From the NCBI GenBank assembly GCA_026126215.1, contig JAHCJQ010000015.1:1-46883 (forward strand): a stretch of 46,883 nucleotides of DNA, given 5' to 3'. Positions 9,613 to 17,516 of the stretch are shown here, one piece after another. The notes beneath the pieces were generated by a model. That model saw only the letters and a list, made by a program, of their open reading frames with translations, was not told the origin of the DNA and ran no database searches. A program made the translations under genes and the position numbers. Every line of letters begins with the position of its first letter. Position 1 is the stretch's first letter. Source of the stretch: Alphaproteobacteria bacterium. Lineage in GTDB: Bacteria; Pseudomonadota; Alphaproteobacteria; Ferrovibrionales; Ferrovibrionaceae.

Positions 9613-11145
9613 TCAGCCGGACGGCTCCCGCCATATGGCATGCTCGTCCAGCGGATAGACCGGTCGCGGCAGTCGCGTCCAGGCGAAGTTGTGCAGCGCC
9701 GGTGAGGTTAGTCCCGGGCAGTCGACTTCGATAATTCGCTCGCCGGCGAAGTATTCGTCGAAACCAGCGCGGAAATGGCCGCGGCTCTTGACCACCAGGC
9801 AGCGCAGGCGGCCGATATCGACGCCGAGCGCTTCGATCTGGCTCGGGTCCATGCATTGCTGGCGATTGGATATGACGACGACACCCACGCCCGCAATCTG
9901 CAGCCAGCAGGAGGGGCCCAGATCGCCCGACACGCCCTTGAGCACGCCGCGCCGACCGACGAACGGGCCATCATGCAGAAACGTAACTTGTGCCCTGGCC
10001 TCGAATGGCTGGGAGAACGCGTTGGTCTCCCCGGTGTTGAACCGCGCCTGGAACTCTGCGCCGACGCCGAGCCGGTGCGCCATGGCGGCGAGCGGCGGAT
10101 CGTTGAAGACGGCAAGCAGGGCGCCGGTTACCCTCGCTTCGACGAGGGCACGAAGAATGTAGGTGGTATTGCCGCGCCCGCCACCGCCAGGATTGTCCGC
10201 CACATCGGCGAGGAGAACCGACGGCAGCGTCATGTCGCGGCCGGCTGCGCCGGCCATGGCGATGGCGTCCGCCAGCCCGGTCATGGGCTTGCGAAAGCGT
10301 GTGCGCATCTTCCATGTGCGACGGCAGATATCGAGCGCAAGAGCGCGCGCCGCGCCGGCATTGGCGTTGCGCGCCGTGACCACGGCGCTGTAGCCATTCT
10401 TTGGCGTGTCGCTGAAGGCGAACCCGGCCATGACCGAGACATTCATGATGTCGCCGCCGACCCTTTCCTGTCCGTAAGCGATCATCTCGCCATAGGGACC
10501 GTCGGCGGTCAGCAGCGCGATGGACGGCGGGACCAGCGGCAGCTTGGCCATGGCGATGGCTGTCTTTCCACCCTCCAGGAGTTCGCGCATATGCCTCGCG
10601 GCTTCGATGCCGCGGTCATGTATGTCCGTATGCGGGTTCCTGAGATAGCCGACGAATACCGACAGGTTCTTGACCATCGCCTCCGAGACGTTGGCGTGCA
10701 GGTCGAGCACGGCGATGACCGGAACCTCCGGGCCGACGATGGCGCGGACCGATGCAAACAGTTCGCCGTCCGGATCGTCGTTTTCCGTGCAGAGCGCGGC
10801 GCCGTGCGATGAGATGAAGACCCCGTCCAGTGGCAGGGCGGCGCGCAGGCCGGCTTCAATCTCGGCATGGAACTCGTCGAAGAACTCCTGCTGTACCGGC
10901 CCGCCCGGCTGCGCGAGAGCCACGCGCAAGGGAACCGGCATCCAGGGGCCGGTCCTGTCCATTTCGGAAAAGAAACCGGGCAGGTCGGGCAGCGTGATCG
11001 ATGCCCCGGAACGCGCTTCCTCAACGATGCGCTCGCCGCGTATGTCGACATCCTGCGCGAAGTCTGCCGCCGTGCTGACCGGCGAGAAACGGTTGCATTC
11101 GATGGCAAAGCCGAGGATCGCGATTCTCGGATTGGCTTGCGGCAC
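9613..11145 (-). CDS. M81 family metallopeptidase (MlrC-like), copy 2
   Basis: A 510-residue M81 protein, paralogous to the adjacent copy but clearly diverged. The opening motif is F-A-I-E-C-N-R-F-S-P (the other copy has T-E-T-N-T-F-S-P). Metal ligands are D148-x-H150 (V-L-D-L-H) and H172 (N-P-H-T-D). The C-terminal A-D-V-A-D-N-P-G-G-G motif is kept. It is the first gene of the leftward arm, and its start is 167 bases from the ATG of the divergent binding-protein gene, so the two arms are probably co-regulated from that gap. Two different M81 enzymes may act on different parts or isomers of one imported peptide; this is inference. Confidence 0.9.
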   Translation of the reverse strand: MPQANPRIAILGFAIECNRFSPVSTAADFAQDVDIRGERIVEEARSGASITLPDLPGFFSEMDRTGPWMPVPLRVALAQPGGPVQQEFFDEFHAEIEAGLRAALPLDGVFISSHGAALCTENDDPDGELFASVRAIVGPEVPVIAVLDLHANVSEAMVKNLSVFVGYLRNPHTDIHDRGIEAARHMRELLEGGKTAIAMAKLPLVPPSIALLTADGPYGEMIAYGQERVGGDIMNVSVMAGFAFSDTPKNGYSAVVTARNANAGAARALALDICRRTWKMRTRFRKPMTGLADAIAMAGAAGRDMTLPSVLLADVADNPGGGGRGNTTYILRALVEARVTGALLAVFNDPPLAAMAHRLGVGAEFQARFNTGETNAFSQPFEARAQVTFLHDGPFVGRRGVLKGVSGDLGPSCWLQIAGVGVVVISNRQQCMDPSQIEALGVDIGRLRCLVVKSRGHFRAGFDEYFAGERIIEVDCPGLTSPALHNFAWTRLPRPVYPLDEHAIWREPSG

Positions 11146-11254
11146 GTGCGGGTTCCTGGCGAAGCAATGGGCGGATTGAGGGGAGAACGGCAGTCAAGGC
11201 GCGCTTTACTACTTGGTGGCTGCCATTTTGTCTGTTGCGCTTCTTTCCGTCACG

Positions 11255-11260
11255 TATAAT
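11255..11260 (+). promoter_or_regulatory. Perfect -10 box before the peptide-binding-protein gene
   Basis: TATAAT stands alone in an otherwise GC-rich gap, about 50 bases before the ATG at 11313. The best -35 at 16-18 base spacing (around 11231-11238) is poor, which suggests activator dependence. The 167-base gap between the divergent arms also holds an AT-rich run after the -10. A GGGGAAAGGA ribosome site follows at 11295-11304, 8 bases before the start codon. I could not find a convincing promoter for the leftward arm in the same gap. Confidence 0.5.
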
Positions 11261-11312
11261 CTTGTTCCAATGTCCTTAAAAATGACCAATAACAGGGGAA
11301 AGGAATACGGAG

Positions 11313-12917
11313 ATGGGCAGGACGACATCTGTATTTCGCGGCTTGCTTCTGGGCTCGGTTTCCGGGCTGTTCCTCGTTCATGCTGCTGCAGCGCCGGCAC
11401 TGGCCGAGACCGTGCTGCGCGCGTCCATGCATGCGGATGTCAGGACACTCGATCCGCACTGGACGACGCAAACCATTGCCGGCATTCACGGCATGCTGGT
11501 CTACGACACGCTGTTCGGCGTCGACGACGAACTCATCCCGAAACCGCAAATGGTGGGCGACTACAAGATCAGTGACGATCGCAAGACATATACCTTCACC
11601 CTGCGCGAAGGGCTGAAGTTCCACGATGGGACGCCGGTCACCACAAACGACGTGATCGCCTCGCTCAAGCGGTGGGGCGCCAAGGATCAGGCGGCGCGCG
11701 CCATGATGGGTTATGTGAGCGCGCTGGAAAAGGTGGATGAGCGCACTTTCCGCATGGTCCTGACCGAGCCTTACGGCCTTGTGCTCGACACGCTCGGCAA
11801 GACCGGCACGATGGTTCCGATCATCATGCGCGAGAAGGATGCGAGTACCGAGGGCAACGCGCAGGTAACCGAGGCGATCGGGTCCGGCCCCTTCCGGATG
11901 CTGAAGGAGCAATGGGTTCCCGGCAGCAAGACGGTCTACGCGAGGAATGCGGACTACGTGCCGCGCAAGGAGGCGCCATCCGGTTTCTCCGGCGCCAAGG
12001 TGCCCAGGGTGGATCGTATCGAGCTGTTGTGGATCGCCGACGCGCAGACGCGCATGCAGGCGCTGATCGCTGGCGAGATCGATTTCCTGGAACAGCCATC
12101 CGTCGACTTCGTGCCGATTCTCGAGCAGACGCCGAACGTCAAGGTGATCCGCACCGGCTCGGTGGACAGTCACTGGGGGACCATTCGCATCAATCATCTG
12201 CATCCCCCGTTCGACAAGCCGGAGGCACGACAGGCGCTCTATCATCTGGTCAAGCAGGAGGACTTCCTGCAGACCATCGTCGGAAATCCGCAATATTACC
12301 GGGTCTGCTACAGCTTCATCACCTGCGGCACGGCCTATGCCGACGAGACCGGAAAGGAGCAGGTCGGAGACTACAATCCGAAGAAAGCACTCGAGAAGCT
12401 GAAGGCGGCCGGTTACAAGAACGAGCCGATTTCCGTGCTCGCGGCTACGGATCACCATACGATCACGCCGGCCTCCCAGGTTCTTCTGGCCAGCATGCGG
12501 GCGGCCGGGATCAACGTCGATGCGGTCTCCATCGACTGGGGGTCGGTGGTGGCGCGGCGGGCCAAGCGCGAGAAGCCGGAAGCTGGCGGCTGGAACATCT
12601 TTGTCACCACGTCGTCCGGCGTTTCCTCGCTGAATCCGGCTCTCAACACCTGGCTCGGCGCAGGGTGCGAGAAGGCCAATGTCGGCTGGCCGTGCGATGA
12701 GGAACTCGATCGGCTGCGTGCCCAGTTCGCTTTCGCCGGAAGCGTTGAGGAGCGTAAGCAGATCGCGAGGAAGATCCAGGAACGCGCCGTTCATGTGGTG
12801 CCCTACATCATCTTCGGTCAATGGACCCAGCCGCTCGCCTACCGGTCGGACAAGATCGACGGCATCGTTCCGGTGACCGGCACCACGGTGTTCTGGAACA
12901 TCGCGAAGAAGGGCTGA
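11313..12917 (+). CDS. Dpp/Opp-type ABC transporter substrate-binding protein (family 5)
   Basis: A 534-residue periplasmic protein with a Sec signal peptide: a hydrophobic core at residues 10-30 and probable cleavage after A31 (P-A-L-A/E-T). There is no lipobox cysteine. The mature chain has the family-5 landmarks L-D-P-H near the N-terminus, then Y-D-T-L-F, L-R-E-G-L-K-F-H-D-G-x-P and G-S-G-P-F. The peptide- and nickel-binding family has this length. It is the first gene of the rightward arm and has the strongest promoter and ribosome site there. It supplies the solute to the split DppBCDF-like transporter. The ligand cannot be read from sequence; the neighbouring hydrolases suggest a peptide-like or N-acyl amino compound. 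Confidence 0.93.
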   Translation: MGRTTSVFRGLLLGSVSGLFLVHAAAAPALAETVLRASMHADVRTLDPHWTTQTIAGIHGMLVYDTLFGVDDELIPKPQMVGDYKISDDRKTYTFTLREGLKFHDGTPVTTNDVIASLKRWGAKDQAARAMMGYVSALEKVDERTFRMVLTEPYGLVLDTLGKTGTMVPIIMREKDASTEGNAQVTEAIGSGPFRMLKEQWVPGSKTVYARNADYVPRKEAPSGFSGAKVPRVDRIELLWIADAQTRMQALIAGEIDFLEQPSVDFVPILEQTPNVKVIRTGSVDSHWGTIRINHLHPPFDKPEARQALYHLVKQEDFLQTIVGNPQYYRVCYSFITCGTAYADETGKEQVGDYNPKKALEKLKAAGYKNEPISVLAATDHHTITPASQVLLASMRAAGINVDAVSIDWGSVVARRAKREKPEAGGWNIFVTTSSGVSSLNPALNTWLGAGCEKANVGWPCDEELDRLRAQFAFAGSVEERKQIARKIQERAVHVVPYIIFGQWTQPLAYRSDKIDGIVPVTGTTVFWNIAKKG

Positions 12918-12928
12918 CCTTCTTCGCG
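12902..12928 (+). other. Strong stem-loop spanning the stop codon of the binding-protein gene
   Basis: An 11-base perfect inverted repeat (CGCGAAGAAGG / CCTTCTTCGCG) with a 5-base loop that includes most of the TGA stop codon. No run of T follows, so it is not a classical Rho-independent terminator. Such hairpins after binding-protein genes usually stabilise the upstream mRNA, so that the binding protein is made in excess over the permease. A second hairpin lies 25 bases further on. Confidence 0.6.
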
Positions 12929-12953
12929 CGATACCTGTTGACGATCCGTCACC

Positions 12954-12979
12954 GCGGCGGCCGCCGGCGCGGCCGCCGC
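12954..12979 (+). other. All-GC stem-loop in the gap between the binding-protein and permease genes
   Basis: A 9-base perfect inverted repeat (GCGGCGGCC / GGCCGCCGC) with an 8-base loop, 20 bases before the permease ATG. It has no T-tract. With the preceding hairpin it fills most of the 82-base gap. It may limit read-through, or partly mask the weak ribosome site of the permease gene. Confidence 0.55.
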
Positions 12980-12999
12980 CCTTCGCTTCGGAGACCGGC

Positions 13000-13941
13000 A
13001 TGGGCGCCTATATAGTCCGGCGACTGCTGGCCACCTTTCCGGTCATGGCGGTGGTGGCGGTGTTCGTGTTCCTCCTGCTGCGGCTCGCGCCGGGTGATCC
13101 GGCCGCGCTGATTGCGGGAGACGACGCCACCAGCGCCGATATTGATGCGATCCGCGCCAAGCTCGGGCTCGACCTGCCGATCTGGGAGCAGTTCGTTCTG
13201 TGGATTGCCGATATCCTGCGCGGCGACCTCGGCGTCTCGATCTTTTCAAACCTGCCGGTTACGGTCCTGATCGGCCAGCGGCTCGAACCCACGCTCATGC
13301 TGATGCTGGCAACCCTGTTCGTGGCAGTGACGCTGGCGATTCCGCTTGGCGTTCTCGCCGCATGGAAGGCCAGGACTGCAATCGATCGCATCGTCATGGT
13401 CTTCTCTGTGCTCGGCTTTGCGGTGCCTGTCTTCCTGGCCGGCTACGTCTTGATCTACATTTTCTCGATCCAGCTCCGCTGGCTGCCAGTCCAGGGATAT
13501 CGCCCGCTCGCCCAGGGGCTCTGGCCCTGCCTGCAGGGCCTCATCCTGCCGGCGATCGCGCTCGGCACAACCTATATGGCGCTGATCGCCCGGATCACCC
13601 GCGCCTCCATGCTCGAAGTGCTGGCGCAGGACTATATCCGCACCGCGAATGCGAAGGGGTTGGCGACGCGGCGGGTTCTGCTGCTTCACGCGCTCAAGAA
13701 TGCGTCCGTGCCGATCGTGACGGTCATCGGCATCGGCATCGCGTTGCTGATCTCCGGCGTGGTGATCACGGAGACGGTGTTCAACATTCCCGGCCTCGGC
13801 CGCCTTACGGTCGATGCGGTGCTCAAGCGCGATTACCCGATCGTGCAGGGCCTGATCCTGGTGTTCGCCGGGGTCAAGGTCCTGATAAACCTGATGATCG
13901 ACCTCTCCTATGTCTTTCTCGATCCGCGCATCCGCTACTGA
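13000..13941 (+). CDS. Dpp/Opp-type ABC transporter permease (DppB-like)
   Basis: A 313-residue inner-membrane permease. It has the DppB/OppB opening (Y-I-V-R-R-L-L-A-T-F-P, first membrane segment about residues 9-30), the L-R-L-A-P-G-D-P-A motif, and the L-G-L-D-L-P-I-W-E-Q-F landmark before the channel domain. Five further hydrophobic segments follow, with the EAA-type loop near residues 210-230 (A-N-A-K-G-L-A-T-R-R-V). It lies 82 bases after the binding-protein gene across two hairpins. Its DppC, DppD and DppF partners are encoded leftward from 7982, beyond the two peptidase genes, which is an unusual split. Confidence 0.92.
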   Translation: MGAYIVRRLLATFPVMAVVAVFVFLLLRLAPGDPAALIAGDDATSADIDAIRAKLGLDLPIWEQFVLWIADILRGDLGVSIFSNLPVTVLIGQRLEPTLMLMLATLFVAVTLAIPLGVLAAWKARTAIDRIVMVFSVLGFAVPVFLAGYVLIYIFSIQLRWLPVQGYRPLAQGLWPCLQGLILPAIALGTTYMALIARITRASMLEVLAQDYIRTANAKGLATRRVLLLHALKNASVPIVTVIGIGIALLISGVVITETVFNIPGLGRLTVDAVLKRDYPIVQGLILVFAGVKVLINLMIDLSYVFLDPRIRY

Positions 13942-13967
13942 TCGCGCCCGGCGCTGAGCCCTGTGTT

Positions 13968-13987
13968 AACAGTTTGTAGAGACTGTT
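13968..13987. promoter_or_regulatory. Inverted repeat upstream of the membrane cyclase gene
   Basis: AACAGT and ACTGTT arms of 6 bases are separated by 8 bases. It lies in the short gap between the permease stop and the cyclase start. It could be an operator or a weak processing hairpin. There is no T-tract and the arms are short, so chance is possible. Confidence 0.3.
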
Positions 13988-14051
13988 CTCCCTAACCTTG
14001 GCAGAGAAGAGTAATGCAGGCGCTGGGCATATTTGCCCGAGCGGGGCGGCC

Positions 14052-16304
14052 GTGTCGAAGAAATCCATCGAGCCGGAAACGACGAAAGAGCCCGGATTGC
14101 CGGCGGCCAATGCCGTTGGCGGTGCCAGGCGGTTGCGACTTCGGCTGAGCTTCCGCGCCTCGATCATGGCGGTATCGCTGGTAACGATACTTGTCACCTC
14201 GGCGGCCGTCCACCTTCCATGGCACTTCACCTCGCGCGAGAACAACGCCCAGATCGTCGGCACGCTCAACCAGACCATTCTCGATGGAATCCGGCGCGAG
14301 ATCGACGAACTGTTCCGGTCGACGGAGGTGGCGCAGCAGACCGTTCTCGAACTGATCGAGAAGGACATCGTGCGCATCGAGGACAGGGAGCGGCGCGAGC
14401 AGATGATGTTCGGCTTCCTGCGGGCGAATCGCCACTTCTCCTGGGTCAGCTTCGGACGGCCAAATGGAAACTTCTATGGGGCGCAGCGTCGCGACGAGGA
14501 CAACTTCCGACTGGTCGAGAGTGTCTGGAGCGCCGACCGGGCCGAGGCGACACGGACAGAGACTTACTATGCAAGCGATGGCGAAGGCATCTTCGCAACG
14601 CAGACCAAAGTAAAGACGAACGACTACTTCGCACCAGGCCGCGAATGGTACCGGCTGGCGGTGGACAGTGCCGGCCAGCATGTCTGGACCGATGTCTATG
14701 TCTTTGCATCCAGTGGCAAGCCCGGCCTGAACTCTGCCATTACGTTCGATCGGGACGGCGAACTGGTCGGGGTCGTCAGCATCGCCATCGAGCTGGACCG
14801 CATCTCCACCTATCTGCGCGAACTCCGGATTGCAGAGGGCGGCAAGGCCTTCATCGTCAACCGGGAAGGGGAGATCATCGCCTTCAGCGACGCGGCCGAG
14901 GTGACCACGGCGAATGGCACGGAGTATCGTTTTCTCCGCAAGCTCAACGAGTCCTGGAATCCGGTCCTGCGCATCGCCAACCTCGCCATTATGGGTTCCG
15001 GCATCGACCTGACCAGCGTTTCGACGCCCGTGCAGGCGATCCAGGTCGGACCGGAGGACCGGGAGCGCTACTTCGTCACCATGGCGCCGGCGGGCCGACG
15101 GGACTGGCTGATCGGGACTGTCATTCCGGAACGCGATTTCATGACCGGCATCGAACGCAATCAGGAGCGCCTGCTCTATACCATACTTGCCGCGGTCGTC
15201 CTGGTCGTCCTGGTCGCGGGGGGCGTCTCGCGCTGGCTGTTCATCCATCCGATCACGCGGATGATCCGCCAGAGCGCGCGCATCCGGCGCTTCGATACGG
15301 GCTCCATAGAGCCGGTGCCCTCGCTGATCTCCGAACTCGAGGGGCTATCGGCTGCTCAAGTGAGCATGGCGCAGGGACTTGAATCCTTCCGTCGCTACCT
15401 TCCGGCCGACCTGCTACAGACGCTGATGGAACAGGGCGTGGCGGCGGAGGTGGGCGGCGAGCGCCGCACCATGACCGTGCTCTTCATGGATCTCGCCAAC
15501 TTCACGACTTTGACTGAGCGCATGGGTCATCGCATCCTGCCCATGCTGGGTGACTATCTCGGCGCCATGTCAAAGGGCCTCATCGCCCATCGGGCGACGA
15601 TCGACAAGTTCATCGGCGACGCGGTCATGGCTTTCTGGGGCGCCCCGCGGTTCAATGAGGAGCATCCGACCGATGCCTGCCGCGCCGCGCTCGATTGTCA
15701 ACGCCGCATGGCGGAACTCAAGGCCCGCTGGCGAGGCATGGGCCTGCCGGAGCTCGATGTGCGCATCGGCATCAATACCGGCCGGGTAGTAGTGGGGAAT
15801 ATCGGCTCGGCCGAACGGCTCGATTACACGGTGATCGGCGATCCGGTCAATCTGGCGAGCCGCCTGGAAGGGCTCAACAAGCTCTACGGCACGGGCATCA
15901 TCATCGGACAATCGACCTACGAGTTGGCGAAATACGATATCGTCGCCCGGCGCCTCGACTACGTGAATGTCAAGGGCAAGGATGAGACCATCGCCGTGTA
16001 TGAACTATTGGAGATGGCGGATGGACCGATGGAACGGCCGTCCGTGGACTGGATTCGCGCCTATGAGGAGGGGCTCGAGTTCTACCGGGGAGGCGAGTAC
16101 GAGCGGGCGCAGCACTGTTTCCGGCGCGCCATCGACCTTCGCGGCGGCGATGCGCCTGCAGCGCGCTATGTGGATCTGTGCGCGCAGAAGCTCATGCGCG
16201 CTGCCCGTCCCCGGCGGCCATCGGCCGGGCGCCGGTCCGCCACCGGCGCGACGCCAATTCCCTTGCCCTCGCCGCGCGAGACGCGGCGCGGCGGCGCGGA
16301 CTGA
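14052..16304 (+). CDS. Membrane-bound class III adenylate cyclase with extracytoplasmic Cache-type sensor
   Basis: About 750 residues from the GTG at 14052. The frame is open to a TTG at 13998, but those 18 codons have no ribosome site and look non-coding; both starts are uncertain. Order: membrane segment about 36-56, a large extracytoplasmic Cache-like sensor about 57-374, membrane segment about 375-395, a short HAMP-like helix linker, a cyclase homology domain about 470-652, and a helical tail. Catalytic residues are complete: metal aspartates D480 (F-M-D-L-A-N-F) and D523 (I-G-D-A-V-M), base-selecting K519 and D591 (the ATP type), and N600 and R604 for the transition state. It should make cAMP in response to an external ligand. 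It is convergent with the binding-protein gene, 36 bases away. Confidence 0.87.
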   Translation: MSKKSIEPETTKEPGLPAANAVGGARRLRLRLSFRASIMAVSLVTILVTSAAVHLPWHFTSRENNAQIVGTLNQTILDGIRREIDELFRSTEVAQQTVLELIEKDIVRIEDRERREQMMFGFLRANRHFSWVSFGRPNGNFYGAQRRDEDNFRLVESVWSADRAEATRTETYYASDGEGIFATQTKVKTNDYFAPGREWYRLAVDSAGQHVWTDVYVFASSGKPGLNSAITFDRDGELVGVVSIAIELDRISTYLRELRIAEGGKAFIVNREGEIIAFSDAAEVTTANGTEYRFLRKLNESWNPVLRIANLAIMGSGIDLTSVSTPVQAIQVGPEDRERYFVTMAPAGRRDWLIGTVIPERDFMTGIERNQERLLYTILAAVVLVVLVAGGVSRWLFIHPITRMIRQSARIRRFDTGSIEPVPSLISELEGLSAAQVSMAQGLESFRRYLPADLLQTLMEQGVAAEVGGERRTMTVLFMDLANFTTLTERMGHRILPMLGDYLGAMSKGLIAHRATIDKFIGDAVMAFWGAPRFNEEHPTDACRAALDCQRRMAELKARWRGMGLPELDVRIGINTGRVVVGNIGSAERLDYTVIGDPVNLASRLEGLNKLYGTGIIIGQSTYELAKYDIVARRLDYVNVKGKDETIAVYELLEMADGPMERPSVDWIRAYEEGLEFYRGGEYERAQHCFRRAIDLRGGDAPAARYVDLCAQKLMRAARPRRPSAGRRSATGATPIPLPSPRETRRGGAD

Positions 16305-16340
16305 TCTATCTTTTAACGACGGTGACGGGCGGCTGTCGGT

Positions 16341-17516
16341 TCAACGGGCCGCTGCCTGGAGAGGCAGGATACGCTTGCCGCCCTGCCGGACGAGCCGCCC
16401 CTCCGGGTCGATCACCGTTCCGGCCCGCTCGAAGAAATCAAAGGGGATCTTGAGGCCGATTGCGCGGGCGCGCTCGAAGCTGATGGCGATGTCCGGCGGC
16501 GTGACGATGCCGACCGGCAGTTCGCCAGGCCGGGCTGTTCCGTCCAGAACATGGCCGGCATAGACGGCGGCGAGATAGGCGTTGCTCTCGAAGCTTACGC
16601 CGATGGAAATAACCGCACTATCCTTCCCAGGCCGGACAATGTCCGGAACGGCGCTCAGGACCGGGAGACGGCCTGCTGCCTGGTTGATGATGGCAATCTC
16701 CTGGAATACCGAGGTGCTGCCGGTGATCCAGAGGGCGCTGTGCGTGAGTGTGGGATCGGTTTCGCGCATGCGCTCAAGCGCCGCCGGGACCAGTTCGCGC
16801 AGTTCGTAGCCGGCCTGCTCGGGGTCGCGGACCGCGACCTCGATGGCGCGCAGCCCCTCGCGCTCGGCCGCCGCGATCAGCGGCCGGGACTGGGTCTGCA
16901 CGGCGCTCTGATTGTCGGAATCGACGAGCACGGCGAGGGTGCGCAGGCCGGGCAAGAGCTTGCGGATATAGGCGAGTTGCACATCGACCGACATGTTGAG
17001 GGAGGTGAAGGCGAAGTTGGTCTGCGAGCCGCTTTCGTAATGCGCGATCTGTCCGAGCTCCACGGGGTCCTTGGCACAGACGCTGACCACGGGTATCGCA
17101 CCGCCGCGATAGTGCGCATGAAGCCAGGCGACGCTGTCGGATCCCATCGCGAGGATGAGGTCGGAATCGCTCTTCTCCGCCAGGGCAAGGGCCGCGCGGC
17201 CGCGATGGTCCCGCCGCTTGAAGTTGAAAGCCTCGAAGATGATATTGTCGCCGCGCTGGCGGAAGTATTCGAGCATGCGCGACATTGCCGTATCGTAGGC
17301 GCTCGACTGACGTGGGTAGAGGACAAGGACGCTTCTCGCAGGCCCGTGCCCTGCCTTGACCGGCTGGATGCGTACCCGCCGGTCGTCCAGTTCCGTCGCG
17401 ATCCAGTTTCGCGCCGCTTCCTCGCTCAGCGCGAACCAGTCACTGACCGGCAGCATCTCGGCGCGAAGCGGGGCGGCGAGCAGAAGGGTGGCGAATAGCG
17501 CGAGGATTGCTCTCAT
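16341..17516 (-). CDS. Orphan ABC-type substrate-binding protein (PF04392/TrpX-like)
   Basis: A 391-residue periplasmic protein. I chose the ATG at 17516 because it starts a clean signal peptide (M-R-A-I-L-A-L-F-A-T, probable cleavage after A19). It also overlaps the stop of the upstream MFS gene as ATGA. A longer frame to 17597 would run inside the MFS gene and lacks a signal. The mature chain has the two-lobed fold of the PF04392 family: L-V-L-Y-P-R-Q-S-S near the start, A-M-G-S-D-S-V-A in lobe 1, and V-L-V-D-S-D-N-Q-S at the hinge. The usual permease and ATPase genes are absent. Coupled translation with a sensor-MFS fusion suggests it delivers a ligand signal rather than feeding an ABC importer. 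Confidence 0.82.
   Translation of the reverse strand: MRAILALFATLLLAAPLRAEMLPVSDWFALSEEAARNWIATELDDRRVRIQPVKAGHGPARSVLVLYPRQSSAYDTAMSRMLEYFRQRGDNIIFEAFNFKRRDHRGRAALALAEKSDSDLILAMGSDSVAWLHAHYRGGAIPVVSVCAKDPVELGQIAHYESGSQTNFAFTSLNMSVDVQLAYIRKLLPGLRTLAVLVDSDNQSAVQTQSRPLIAAAEREGLRAIEVAVRDPEQAGYELRELVPAALERMRETDPTLTHSALWITGSTSVFQEIAIINQAAGRLPVLSAVPDIVRPGKDSAVISIGVSFESNAYLAAVYAGHVLDGTARPGELPVGIVTPPDIAISFERARAIGLKIPFDFFERAGTVIDPEGRLVRQGGKRILPLQAAAR

Noticed and set aside
11146..11312. Promoter for the leftward M81 arm in the divergent gap
   Set aside because: I looked for a -35/-10 pair on the minus strand and found only poor matches at bad spacing.
11250..13001. 583-codon open frame antisense to the peptide-binding-protein gene
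   Set aside because: The opposite strand has a clear signal peptide and family-5 motifs; this frame is a codon-bias shadow.
13998..14051. TTG start of the membrane cyclase at 13998
   Set aside because: No ribosome site and low-complexity intergenic-like codons; the GTG at 14052 is preferred, though not certain.
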